The notes: a model not told the origin generated them from the sequence alone. Shown: positions 1 through 6,825, numbered from the stretch's first letter. The stretch is DNA of 13,360 bases from Bacillota bacterium (GCA_023416855.1 JAEZGU010000029.1:1-13360), one strand, 5' to 3'. Made by a program: numbers and translations.

Positions 1-2273
1 TTACAGGCTTAAAATGTGAAAAAATGGTACTTGGAGAAAAGGATGCCTCTGGTAGACAAAAACCTGAACCAACTGGCGAATTTATAACATTTGAAGCTGA
101 TACTGTAATAGCGGCAATCGGCCAAGAAGTAGATTGCGGCAATATAAATGTAGCACAGGGCAAAAAGAAAAATATTCAAATAAATGAATCAACTTTTGAA
201 ACAAATTTAAGAGGAGTATTTGCCGGTGGAGATGCAGCAACAGGACCAAAAATAGTAATTGAGGCAGTTGCACAAGCTTTACATGCATGCGAAGTAATTA
301 ACAGCTATTTAAACGGTGAAATAATTCCATATAAGAAAATGCCTTTAGTATATACTGAAGTTACAAAAGAGGATTTCAAAGACAGAGAAATAGTTCCAAG
401 AGTTCAACATAGAACTGTTGAGCCAGAGCTCAGAAAAGTAAACTTCCAGCCAATTCTTCCAACTATGACAAGAGAAGAAGCAATAAGAGAGGGACAAAGA
501 TGCTTAGAATGTGGATGTAAGGATTACTTTGAATGTCAGTTAGTTGATTATATTAAAAAATACGAAACTGATACAGTTAAGTACCATGCTGAAAATGAAA
601 GGAAACAAAAAGAAACAGACCATCCTTTCTTATCTCAGAATGTTGACAAGTGCGTACTGTGCGGACTTTGTGTAAGAACATGTAATGAGGTAGTAGGAGC
701 TAACGCATTAGGTTTTGTTGAAAGAGGAAATGAAACATTTGTTGCTCCTGCTTTTGAACAAGAATTAAAATTAACAGAATGTATATCCTGCGGTCAATGT
801 ATAGATGTGTGCCCAACAGGTGCATGGCTTGACAGAAGACAAAATATAAAAGAAATTCCACTTAACTTAGCAAGAACTCAGTCAGTATGTAGCTATTGTT
901 CAGTTGGATGTGATGTAGTTTACGAACACAAGGATAATATTATTTACCAGGCAAGCAGTCCTAAGGAAAATGAAATTCCAGTTTGCGGAAAAGGTAAGTT
1001 TGGTATTGAACACATTAACAATGACAACAGATTGTTACAATCAAAAGCTAAAGTTAAAGGTGTTCAAGAGGTTGTGGATTTAGAAGTTGCATTATATGAA
1101 ACAGCTAAGCGTCTAAGAAGTATACAAAATTTATATGGTGAAGACAAGGTTGCATTTGTAGTATCACCTAAATTAACAAACGAAGAATTATTAACTATCA
1201 AATCAATAGTTAAAGAATTAGATAGTCATTACAAGGGTTCATTTACTATAGATGAAGAGCCTGGCATTGAAAGAGTTTTAGGTAAGAATCAATCAACTAT
1301 AAACTTTGAACAATTGGATGCTGCAGATTTAATAGTTTCAGTTGGACAATTGTACGAACATCATCCATCAATGGGTATGAAGCTAAGAAGATTATCTAAT
1401 AACAAAAATATTATATCAGCATCAGTTGAGCCAACAAAAGCTAATAAATGGGCTGCAAAAGCTAATGTACAACATTATGAAGCATTCTTTGCACAAGTGT
1501 TAAAGGCATTGATTGATAAAGAAGTTATTAAAGCTGATTTATTAAACAAATATCCAAACGGTGATAAATTATTAGCTGCTATTAAGGATATAGAGGTTCT
1601 ACAGTCAGCTGAAATGATTGCTGAAAGCATTAAAAAAGCTAAAAAACCAATAATAATTGCTGATGCTAACACAGTTAACAACAAAGCATTAAAGGTATTA
1701 GCTAACATAACATTGTTGTTAGGAAATGCTAATAAACCTCATAGAGGATTTATAGTATTAAAAGCAAAATCAAACAGTCAAGGTGCTTGGGATATTGGTT
1801 TCAAAACTCCAGGTGAAGAAATCAGAAAAGCAATCATCAATGGTAGCGTAAAAGGTTTAGTAGTTGTAGGAGAAGATATACTATCAAATGATGAGGAATT
1901 AAAAGAAGCAGTTAAAAATCTTAAATTCTTTGCAGCATTTGATATTATGGAAAATGAAACAACAGCTTTAGCAGAATATGTTCTTCCATTAAACAGCTTA
2001 GCAGAATCTAATGGTACTGTAGTAAGTGCAGACGGAACAGTTAGAAATGTTGTGAAAGCATTTGAACCACTATCAGGAATGTCAAACTTAGATATGTTTA
2101 AAACAATTGCAGAGCTAATGAATGCTAAATTAGCTGAAAAATGCAAAAAAGTGTATGAAACAGAGCTTTATGTTCCAACATTCGAAAACAAGGAAAAAGA
2201 ATATAAAATCTACGACACAGTAGAAAAAGCATATTTAACTAACTTAAAACTAAACTGCATAAACGCAAAATAA
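1..2273 (+). CDS. GltD-like / NuoG-like iron-sulfur oxidoreductase fusion (5' truncated)
   Basis: Partial gene: the frame is open to the window edge (first full codon at 3), so the ATG at 24 is internal. Residues are numbered from that ATG. Residues 1-100 are the C-terminal end of a glutamate-synthase-small-subunit-type flavoprotein, with AIGQ and the FAD-binding GVFAGGDAATGP near 64-75. A CxxCxCx5C motif follows (C160, C163, C165, C171), then two ferredoxin-type [4Fe-4S] motifs starting at C210 and C253, then a molybdopterin-oxidoreductase Fe4S4 motif (C289, C292, C296, C321). The remaining ~420 residues resemble NuoG/formate dehydrogenase alpha, ending in the NuoG-like LPLNSLAESNGTVVSADG segment. 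I see no Cys or Sec where formate dehydrogenase carries its metal ligand, so this half probably only carries electrons. The family suggests a soluble NAD(P)H/ferredoxin electron-transfer complex; NuoE/NuoF-like partners would lie upstream, outside the window. The exact reaction is unknown. Confidence 0.85.
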   Translation, partial: TGLKCEKMVLGEKDASGRQKPEPTGEFITFEADTVIAAIGQEVDCGNINVAQGKKKNIQINESTFETNLRGVFAGGDAATGPKIVIEAVAQALHACEVINSYLNGEIIPYKKMPLVYTEVTKEDFKDREIVPRVQHRTVEPELRKVNFQPILPTMTREEAIREGQRCLECGCKDYFECQLVDYIKKYETDTVKYHAENERKQKETDHPFLSQNVDKCVLCGLCVRTCNEVVGANALGFVERGNETFVAPAFEQELKLTECISCGQCIDVCPTGAWLDRRQNIKEIPLNLARTQSVCSYCSVGCDVVYEHKDNIIYQASSPKENEIPVCGKGKFGIEHINNDNRLLQSKAKVKGVQEVVDLEVALYETAKRLRSIQNLYGEDKVAFVVSPKLTNEELLTIKSIVKELDSHYKGSFTIDEEPGIERVLGKNQSTINFEQLDAADLIVSVGQLYEHHPSMGMKLRRLSNNKNIISASVEPTKANKWAAKANVQHYEAFFAQVLKALIDKEVIKADLLNKYPNGDKLLAAIKDIEVLQSAEMIAESIKKAKKPIIIADANTVNNKALKVLANITLLLGNANKPHRGFIVLKAKSNSQGAWDIGFKTPGEEIRKAIINGSVKGLVVVGEDILSNDEELKEAVKNLKFFAAFDIMENETTALAEYVLPLNSLAESNGTVVSADGTVRNVVKAFEPLSGMSNLDMFKTIAELMNAKLAEKCKKVYETELYVPTFENKEKEYKIYDTVEKAYLTNLKLNCINAK

Positions 2274-2277
2274 CAAG

Positions 2278-2306
2278 CGTCCCCCAATAGGGGACGTTTT
2301 TATTTT
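2278..2306 (+). terminator. Rho-independent terminator after the redox fusion gene
   Basis: A 7-bp perfect stem, CGTCCCC (2278-2284) with GGGGACG (2290-2296), closes a 5-nt loop and is followed directly by TTTTTATTTT. It begins five bases after the stop codon and ends the upstream transcript. Confidence 0.9.
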
Positions 2307-2349
2307 CATATTTATTCTTTAAACATTGGTAAAAATAAGATATAATACA

Positions 2350-2358
2350 TGATATAAT
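2350..2358 (+). promoter_or_regulatory. Extended -10 promoter for the RsmC-like methyltransferase
   Basis: TGATATAAT is a perfect extended -10 (TGn followed by TATAAT at 2353-2358). It lies 28 bases before the start codon and after the preceding terminator. No good -35 box is found at normal spacing, as is common for extended -10 promoters. Confidence 0.6.
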
Positions 2359-2386
2359 AGAACTATATCAAAATACGGAGAAAAAA

Positions 2387-3001
2387 ATGGATCATTACTT
2401 TAGTCAAAACCCAACAACAGATAAAGAAATATATAAATTTGATTGGAATATAGGGCAAGATAGATTTTATTTTTACACAAGCAACAGTGTGTTCTCAAAA
2501 AACGGAATGGATTTTGGTTCTATGCTTTTAGTAGAAACAGTCATAGGAGAAAACCAAGGTTTTACAGGAAGTGTTTTAGATTTAGGATGTGGTTACGGAC
2601 CAATTGGAATAATTATAGCGAAGCTTTTAAATAAATCAAATGTTACAATGTCAGATGTGAACGAAAGAAGTTTAGAGCTTTGTGCTATGAATGCTAAAGA
2701 AAACAAAGTCGATGAAAGAACAAAAATTATAAAATCATCTTCTTATGAAAACATAAATGATAAATTCGATATTATAGTAACCAACCCTCCTATTAGAGCA
2801 GGCAAGGACACAGTATTTTCATTTTATGAAGGTGCTTTTGAGCACTTAAATGAAGGTGGAAAGCTTTATGTAGTTATACAAAAAAAGCAAGGAGCACCAA
2901 GTACTAAAACAAAATTAGAGAGCTTATTTGGTAACTGCGAAGTAGCAAACAAAAAATCAGGTTACTTTATTTTCCGTGCTGACTTTTTCCCCACGAAATA
3001 A
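2387..3001 (+). CDS. Class I SAM-dependent methyltransferase, RsmC/YbxB family
   Basis: Predicted RNA guanine-N2 methyltransferase of the MTS-domain family (COG2813). E. coli RsmC makes m2G1207 in 16S rRNA; the Firmicute relatives, such as B. subtilis YbxB, are short single-domain versions like this 204-residue protein. Motif I, DLGCGYGPIG, begins at residue 65 and binds SAM. The catalytic motif IV, NPPIRAGK, is at 133-140 and is characteristic of this subfamily. GGKLYVVIQKKQGAPS follows, as expected for the late strands of the fold. The start is supported by a CGGAG site seven bases upstream and by the extended -10 promoter. It looks monocistronic. The last 40 bases overlap the 3' end of the convergent yihY-like gene, and no terminator is visible between them. 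The substrate is inferred from family, not shown. Confidence 0.85.
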   Translation: MDHYFSQNPTTDKEIYKFDWNIGQDRFYFYTSNSVFSKNGMDFGSMLLVETVIGENQGFTGSVLDLGCGYGPIGIIIAKLLNKSNVTMSDVNERSLELCAMNAKENKVDERTKIIKSSSYENINDKFDIIVTNPPIRAGKDTVFSFYEGAFEHLNEGGKLYVVIQKKQGAPSTKTKLESLFGNCEVANKKSGYFIFRADFFPTK

Positions 3002-3795
3002 TTAATTTGTGCACCGGTTAGGAATACGATGGACATAATATAAGTCCACAATAAAAAAATAACTACACCGGCTAAATTACCATAGATGGTATTATAGTAC
3101 AAGGTCTTGGTGCTTATGAAGTATGAATAGGCGGTTGAACCGGATATTATACCTATGGTTGCAAAAGCAGCTCCTGGAAAGACAAATGAAAATTTAACCT
3201 TTTCGTATGTTAGATACTTATATGCAGCTGAAAAAATTAGAAACATCAATAAGAATGGTAACAAGTATCTTAAAATATGCATTATAGAATATAGAATTTC
3301 AGATAGTATGCCTACATTCTGCATTATAGTAATTATTTTATTACCTAATACTATTAACGCAAAAATAATTTGCAAAGTTAACATAATGGCAAATGAAAAA
3401 ACAATCCCCTCTAACCTCATAATAAAATAATTGTGATTAACATTGAATCCATAAGCTCTGTTTATTGCTGTAATTATTGTTGCGCTACCAGCTGTAGAAG
3501 ACCATAATAAAACAAGCAAGCTTGATGAAATATATGGTTTACTGCAACTGTTTGCTGATTTTGTGACTACATTATATACTATAGTATAAGCATCTGAAGG
3601 GATTATGTCTTTTAGGGAATATAATATATCGTACAGAAATATGCTGTAATTACATAAAATAGAAACAGATAAAATTAGGAATGGAAAAATACTCAATATT
3701 ATGAAATATGAAAATTGAGCGCTTAATTCAAATATTTTATCTTCATTCATTTTGGTAAAAAGTTTAGCTAAAAATGAAAAAAATCTTTTTATCAT
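2962..3795 (-). CDS. YihY/BrkB-family inner membrane protein
   Basis: Integral membrane protein of the YihY/virulence factor BrkB family, once misnamed ribonuclease BN; its molecular function is not established. From the ATG at 3795 it has 277 residues, normal for the family, with about six hydrophobic segments. Family hallmarks are a first helix entered by LSAQFSYFIILSIFPFLI, a central LLWSSTAGSATIITAINRAY segment (cf. LWSASRG...LNxAY), and a last helix VVIFLLWTYIMSIVFLTGAQ before a basic tail. An in-frame ATG at 3882 would add 29 residues, but I prefer 3795: an AAGGTG ribosome binding site (3800-3805) precedes it by four bases, the extra residues look unlike the family, and a possible minus-strand TATAAC -10 at 3823-3828 would put transcription inside the longer form. 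It is the only minus-strand gene here and overlaps the convergent methyltransferase by 40 bp. Confidence 0.85.
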   Translation of the reverse strand: MIKRFFSFLAKLFTKMNEDKIFELSAQFSYFIILSIFPFLILSVSILCNYSIFLYDILYSLKDIIPSDAYTIVYNVVTKSANSCSKPYISSSLLVLLWSSTAGSATIITAINRAYGFNVNHNYFIMRLEGIVFSFAIMLTLQIIFALIVLGNKIITIMQNVGILSEILYSIMHILRYLLPFLLMFLIFSAAYKYLTYEKVKFSFVFPGAAFATIGIISGSTAYSYFISTKTLYYNTIYGNLAGVVIFLLWTYIMSIVFLTGAQINYFVGKKSARKIK

Positions 3796-3911
3796 ATTGC
3801 ACCTTTTGTCTACAAAATTCATGTTATAATTTACGTTTAAATGACACAATATATTATTTACAAAACTAACTTTATTAAACAATTGTTAATTATTTGTCAG
3901 ACATATCTTTG

Positions 3912-3940
3912 TTGATAAAAGTGGAATGCAGTGATATAAT
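3912..3940 (+). promoter_or_regulatory. Strong sigma-A promoter for hbd
   Basis: TTGATA (3912-3917), a 17-bp spacer and TATAAT (3935-3940), with an extended -10 TG at 3932-3933. Transcription should begin near 3947, giving a leader of about 79 nt. This is the best-matching promoter in the window, consistent with high expression of a fermentation enzyme. Confidence 0.8.
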
Positions 3941-3955
3941 TTAAATTAGGCAAAA

Positions 3956-4006
3956 AAGGACAAAAGTCCTTAAACTGTAGGAAAAGAGTTATTTCAACAG
4001 TTTAAT
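3956..4006 (+). other. Two mutually exclusive hairpins in the hbd leader
   Basis: Hairpin A pairs AAGGAC (3956-3961) with GTCCTT (3966-3971) around an AAAA loop. Hairpin B pairs TTAAACTGT (3970-3978) with ACAGTTTAA (3997-4005) around an 18-nt loop. They share bases 3970-3971, so both cannot form in full. Neither covers the AGGAGG at 4015-4020, and neither is followed by a U-tract. They could stabilise the mRNA; a regulatory role is only a possibility. Confidence 0.45.
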
Positions 4007-4025
4007 TATAAAATAGGAGGATTAT

Positions 4026-4877
4026 ATGGAAATTAAGAAAATTTGTGTTGTTGGAACAGGTACAATGGCGAAAGGTATTATACAAACTTTTGCACAAGCA
4101 GGTTACCCTGTTATAGTTAAAGGAAGAATAGGAAAAACTTATGATACTTTAGAAGAAACTATTGGAAAAGGGCTTTCTAAATTAGTTGCTAAGGGAAGAA
4201 TGGAACAAGCAGCTATGGATGCAACAATTGCAAACATATCAAAGGTTACTACATATGAAGAATGTGCAGATGCAGATTTATTTATTGAAGCAATAGCAGA
4301 AGACATGGCTACAAAACACGTTATTTTTGGTGAAATAGAAAAAATTGCTAAAGAAACTGCAATTTTAACTACAAATACGTCTTCATTATCAATTACTGAA
4401 ATTGCTGCTAAAACAAATAGACCTGAAAATGTAATAGGTATGCATTTCTTTAATCCCGTTCCTGTTATGAAATTAATTGAAATCATAAAAGGTAAACTTA
4501 CTTCTCAAGAAGTTCATGATGTAATATTTGAATTATCTCAAAAAATAGGCAAAACACCAGTAAGTGTAGAAGAAGCTCCGGGATTTGTTGTAAATAGAAT
4601 ATTAATACCATTAATAAATGAAGGTATTGGCATATTAGCAGATGGAGTTGCTTCAAAAGAAGAAATTGATGCAGCTATGAAATTAGGTGCTAATCATCCA
4701 ATGGGACCATTAGAATTGGGAGACTTGGTTGGTCTTGATGTATGTCTTGTTATCATGGAAGTTCTATATAATGAATTTGGTGATCCTAAATATAGACCTC
4801 ATCCATTATTAAGAAAAATGGTTAGAGCGAACTTGTTAGGAAGAAAAACAGGCAAGGGTTTCTACGATTATCAATAA
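4026..4877 (+). CDS. hbd: 3-hydroxybutyryl-CoA dehydrogenase
   Basis: Interconverts acetoacetyl-CoA and 3-hydroxybutyryl-CoA in the cytosolic butyrate/crotonyl-CoA pathway. The 283-residue length is standard. The N-terminal Rossmann domain (1-185) is followed by the C-terminal helical domain, with family signatures NTSSLSIT, GMHFFNPVPVMKL, PGFVVNRIL and NHPMGPLELGD, ending LGRKTGKGFYDY. S119, H140 and N190 match the catalytic Ser/His/Asn of clostridial Hbd. The cofactor site differs from the usual NADH enzyme: the dinucleotide motif is GTGTMA (GxGxxA, residues 10-15) rather than GxGxxG, and strand beta-2 ends in K-G-R (32-34) where C. acetobutylicum Hbd has R-D-I. This points to NADP(H). AGGAGG lies five bases before the ATG. 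The gene stands alone with its own promoter and terminator, not beside crt, bcd or etfBA. Confidence 0.95.
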   Translation: MEIKKICVVGTGTMAKGIIQTFAQAGYPVIVKGRIGKTYDTLEETIGKGLSKLVAKGRMEQAAMDATIANISKVTTYEECADADLFIEAIAEDMATKHVIFGEIEKIAKETAILTTNTSSLSITEIAAKTNRPENVIGMHFFNPVPVMKLIEIIKGKLTSQEVHDVIFELSQKIGKTPVSVEEAPGFVVNRILIPLINEGIGILADGVASKEEIDAAMKLGANHPMGPLELGDLVGLDVCLVIMEVLYNEFGDPKYRPHPLLRKMVRANLLGRKTGKGFYDYQ

Positions 4878-4881
4878 ATAG

Positions 4882-4903
4882 GGAACGACCACTGTGTCGT
4901 TCC
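4882..4903 (+). other. Perfect 8-bp hairpin after hbd
   Basis: GGAACGAC (4882-4889) pairs with GTCGTTCC (4896-4903) around the loop CACTGT, four bases after the stop. There is no following U-run, so it is probably a 3' stability or pausing hairpin ahead of the terminator at 4908. Confidence 0.6.
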
Positions 4904-4907
4904 ATTT

Positions 4908-4937
4908 AAAATCTGCATTTTGCAGATTTTTTATTTT
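4908..4937 (+). terminator. Rho-independent terminator of hbd
   Basis: AAAATCTGCA (4908-4917) pairs perfectly with TGCAGATTTT (4921-4930) over a TTT loop, followed by TTATTTT. The A-rich left arm means it could also act weakly on the opposite strand. Confidence 0.88.
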
Positions 4938-4945
4938 GTAGCGGT

Positions 4946-4974
4946 TTGTTTTTTATATAAACTTGGGATATAAT
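4946..4974 (+). promoter_or_regulatory. glnS promoter P1
   Basis: TTGTTT (4946-4951), 17-bp spacer, TATAAT (4969-4974). It starts just after the hbd terminator. Predicted start near 4981 gives a leader of about 126 nt before glnS. Confidence 0.65.
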
Positions 4975-4995
4975 AATTATATTGGAATATTTAGC

Positions 4996-5024
4996 TTGAA
5001 AATAATAATTTCATTATATATAAT
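4996..5024 (+). promoter_or_regulatory. glnS promoter P2
   Basis: TTGAAA (4996-5001), 17-bp spacer, TATAAT (5019-5024), 50 bp downstream of P1. Its -10 box lies in the right half of the palindrome at 5009-5028. Predicted start is near 5031. A small hairpin at 5054-5073 (GACAA with TTGTC at its core) would be in both leaders. Confidence 0.6.
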
Positions 5025-5028
5025 GAAA
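5009..5028 (+). repeat. Perfect 20-bp palindrome over the P2 -10 box
   Basis: TTTCATTATA (5009-5018) is followed immediately by its exact reverse complement TATAATGAAA (5019-5028). Its size and position suit a dimeric repressor site that would block P2 but not P1. It could also be chance in AT-rich DNA, since the core is ATTATATATAAT. Confidence 0.5.
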
Positions 5029-5106
5029 AGAAATATACTGTTTTATTTAAAATGCGGACAATAGGTTGTCTGTAACATTGAAATCACATAAATTAGGAGG
5101 AAAGAA

Positions 5107-6771
5107 ATGAGCGAAATCGAAAACAGGGAATCGGTTAATTTTATTCAAAAAATTATTAATGAAGACCTTGAAAATGGTACATATGGAAACAGGGTACAGA
5201 CAAGATTTCCTCCGGAGCCTAATGGTTATCTTCATGTAGGTCACGCAAAATCAATTTGCTTAAATTATAGTTTAGCTAAGAAAAATAATGGGATTTTTAA
5301 TTTAAGATTTGATGATACTAATCCTACAAAAGAAGATATATCATTTGTAGAGTCTATTATAGAAGATGTTAAATGGCTTTGCCCCGATTGGGAGGAAAGA
5401 ATTTTTTATGCTTCCGATTATTTTGATCAAATGTATGATTATGCTGTTGAGTTGATTAATAAAGGTCTCGCTTTTGTTGATGATTTATCTGCAGAAGAAA
5501 TTAAAGAATATAGAGGAACATTAACTGAACCAGGAAAAGAAAGTCCTTATAGAAATAGATCTATAGAGGAGAATTTAGAGCTGTTTGCGAAAATGAAAAA
5601 TGGTCAATTTGCTAATGGCGAAAAGGTTCTAAGAGCTAAAATAGATATGACAAGTCCAAATATCAATATGAGAGATCCAGTAATTTATAGAATATTGCAT
5701 GAATCACATCATAATACAGGAGACAAATGGTGCATTTATCCTATGTATGACTATGCTCATCCAATAGAAGATGCAATTGAAGGAATAACTCATTCAGTAT
5801 GTACATTAGAATTTGAGGATCATAGACCTTTTTATGATTGGGTTTTAAGTAATATTGATGATTTCAAAAAAGCTCCTACAAAACAAATTGAGTTTGCAAA
5901 GTTATTTTTATCCAAAACAATGATGGGAAAAAGATATTTAAAGAAAATGGTTGAAGAAGGATATGTTGATGGATGGGATGATCCACGTATGCCGACAGTT
6001 GCAGCTCTTAGAAGAAGAGGATTCACTCCTGAATCAATTCAAAATTTCTGTGAAGCAATAGGTGTTTCCAAGGCTCAGAGTGTTGTAGATATTGCAATGC
6101 TTGAATTTGCCATTAGAGATGATTTAAGTTTAAAAGCACCAAGAACAATGGCTGTTTTAGACCCTATTAAGTTAGTTATAACAAATTATCCTGATGATAA
6201 AATTGAGTATATGGAAGCAGAAAACAACCCTGATAATCCTGAAATGGGAAGCCGTATGATTCCATTTTGTAAGGAGTTGTATATTGAAAGAGATGACTTC
6301 ATGGAAGAGCCGCCAAAAAAATACTATCGTCTTTTCCCAGGCAATGAAGTTCGACTTCGAAATGCATATTTCGTCAAATGCGAAAATTTCATAAAGGATG
6401 AAAATGGGAAAGTTGTCGAAGTACATTGTACATATGATCCTGAAACAAAAAGTGGTTCAGGCTTTACAGGCAGAAAGGTTAAAGGAACAATACATTGGGT
6501 TTCTGCAAAGCATTGTACTGATGCTGAAGTAAGGCTATATGATTATATGATGGATGATGAAGATTTTGATAAATCTAACTTTTTAGAAAAATTGAATCCT
6601 AATTCAAAAATAGTTTTAAATAATTGTAAAGTTGAGCCTACCTTGAAAGAAAACAAAGTAGGAGATAGATTCCAATTCCTAAGACATGGATTTTTTATAA
6701 TTGACCAGGATACAACAAAAGATAATTTGGTATTTAACCGAATAGTGCAATTAAAGAGCAGCTATAAGTAG
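5107..6771 (+). CDS. glnS: Glutaminyl-tRNA synthetase
   Basis: Class I aminoacyl-tRNA synthetase that charges tRNA-Gln with glutamine directly. At 554 residues it matches full-length bacterial GlnRS. The Rossmann domain carries RFPPEPNGYLHVGHAKS with HVGH (HIGH motif) at 43-46, followed by LRFDDTNP. The GlnRS signatures DKWCIYPMYDYAHPIEDA, THSVCTLEFEDHRPFYDW and DGWDDPRMPT are present. The C-terminal beta-barrel anticodon-binding domains run from about 340 to the end, including TGRKVKGTIHWVSAKH. The KMSKS loop, VMSKR in E. coli, reads MMGKR (272-276), with Gly replacing Ser. AGGAGG (5095-5100) lies six bases before the ATG. Two promoters lie upstream, and I see no T-box. Many Firmicutes lack GlnRS and use GluRS plus GatCAB, so this gene suggests an acquired or clade-specific direct route. 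Confidence 0.96.
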   Translation: MSEIENRESVNFIQKIINEDLENGTYGNRVQTRFPPEPNGYLHVGHAKSICLNYSLAKKNNGIFNLRFDDTNPTKEDISFVESIIEDVKWLCPDWEERIFYASDYFDQMYDYAVELINKGLAFVDDLSAEEIKEYRGTLTEPGKESPYRNRSIEENLELFAKMKNGQFANGEKVLRAKIDMTSPNINMRDPVIYRILHESHHNTGDKWCIYPMYDYAHPIEDAIEGITHSVCTLEFEDHRPFYDWVLSNIDDFKKAPTKQIEFAKLFLSKTMMGKRYLKKMVEEGYVDGWDDPRMPTVAALRRRGFTPESIQNFCEAIGVSKAQSVVDIAMLEFAIRDDLSLKAPRTMAVLDPIKLVITNYPDDKIEYMEAENNPDNPEMGSRMIPFCKELYIERDDFMEEPPKKYYRLFPGNEVRLRNAYFVKCENFIKDENGKVVEVHCTYDPETKSGSGFTGRKVKGTIHWVSAKHCTDAEVRLYDYMMDDEDFDKSNFLEKLNPNSKIVLNNCKVEPTLKENKVGDRFQFLRHGFFIIDQDTTKDNLVFNRIVQLKSSYK

Positions 6772-6778
6772 CAATTGA

Positions 6779-6825
6779 TAGGCGATAGAATAGTGATTGG
6801 TTTACAATTGCTTTTCTATCGCTTA
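6779..6825 (+). other. Long imperfect hairpin after glnS
   Basis: GCGATAGAA (6782-6790) pairs with TTCTATCGC (6814-6822). Past one T/T mismatch, AGTGATTG (6792-6799) pairs with CAATTGCT (6805-6812) using two G-U pairs, leaving the loop GTTTA. TAG/TTA (6779-6781 with 6823-6825) extends the base, giving about 20 pairs. There is no U-tract, so it is not a standard terminator. It begins eight bases after the glnS stop and may be an mRNA 3' end or processing structure, or a small palindromic repeat. Confidence 0.65.

Noticed and set aside
1778..2146. A 122-codon minus-strand reading frame inside the redox fusion gene.
   Set aside because: Ser/Phe/Ile-rich translation typical of a reverse-strand shadow, with no start site, lying under an obvious NuoG-like domain.
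3155..3430. A 91-codon plus-strand reading frame antisense to the yihY-like gene.
   Set aside because: No ribosome binding site, no recognisable protein, and the opposite strand has clear membrane-protein family motifs.
3796..3882. A 29-residue N-terminal extension of the yihY-like protein from an ATG at 3882.
   Set aside because: It is unlike the family N-terminus, and AAGGTG at the right distance marks ATG 3795 instead.
4975..5106. A T-box or other known riboswitch in the glnS leader.
   Set aside because: The conserved T-box bulge sequence (AGGGTGGNACCGCG) is absent and no terminator/antiterminator pair is visible.
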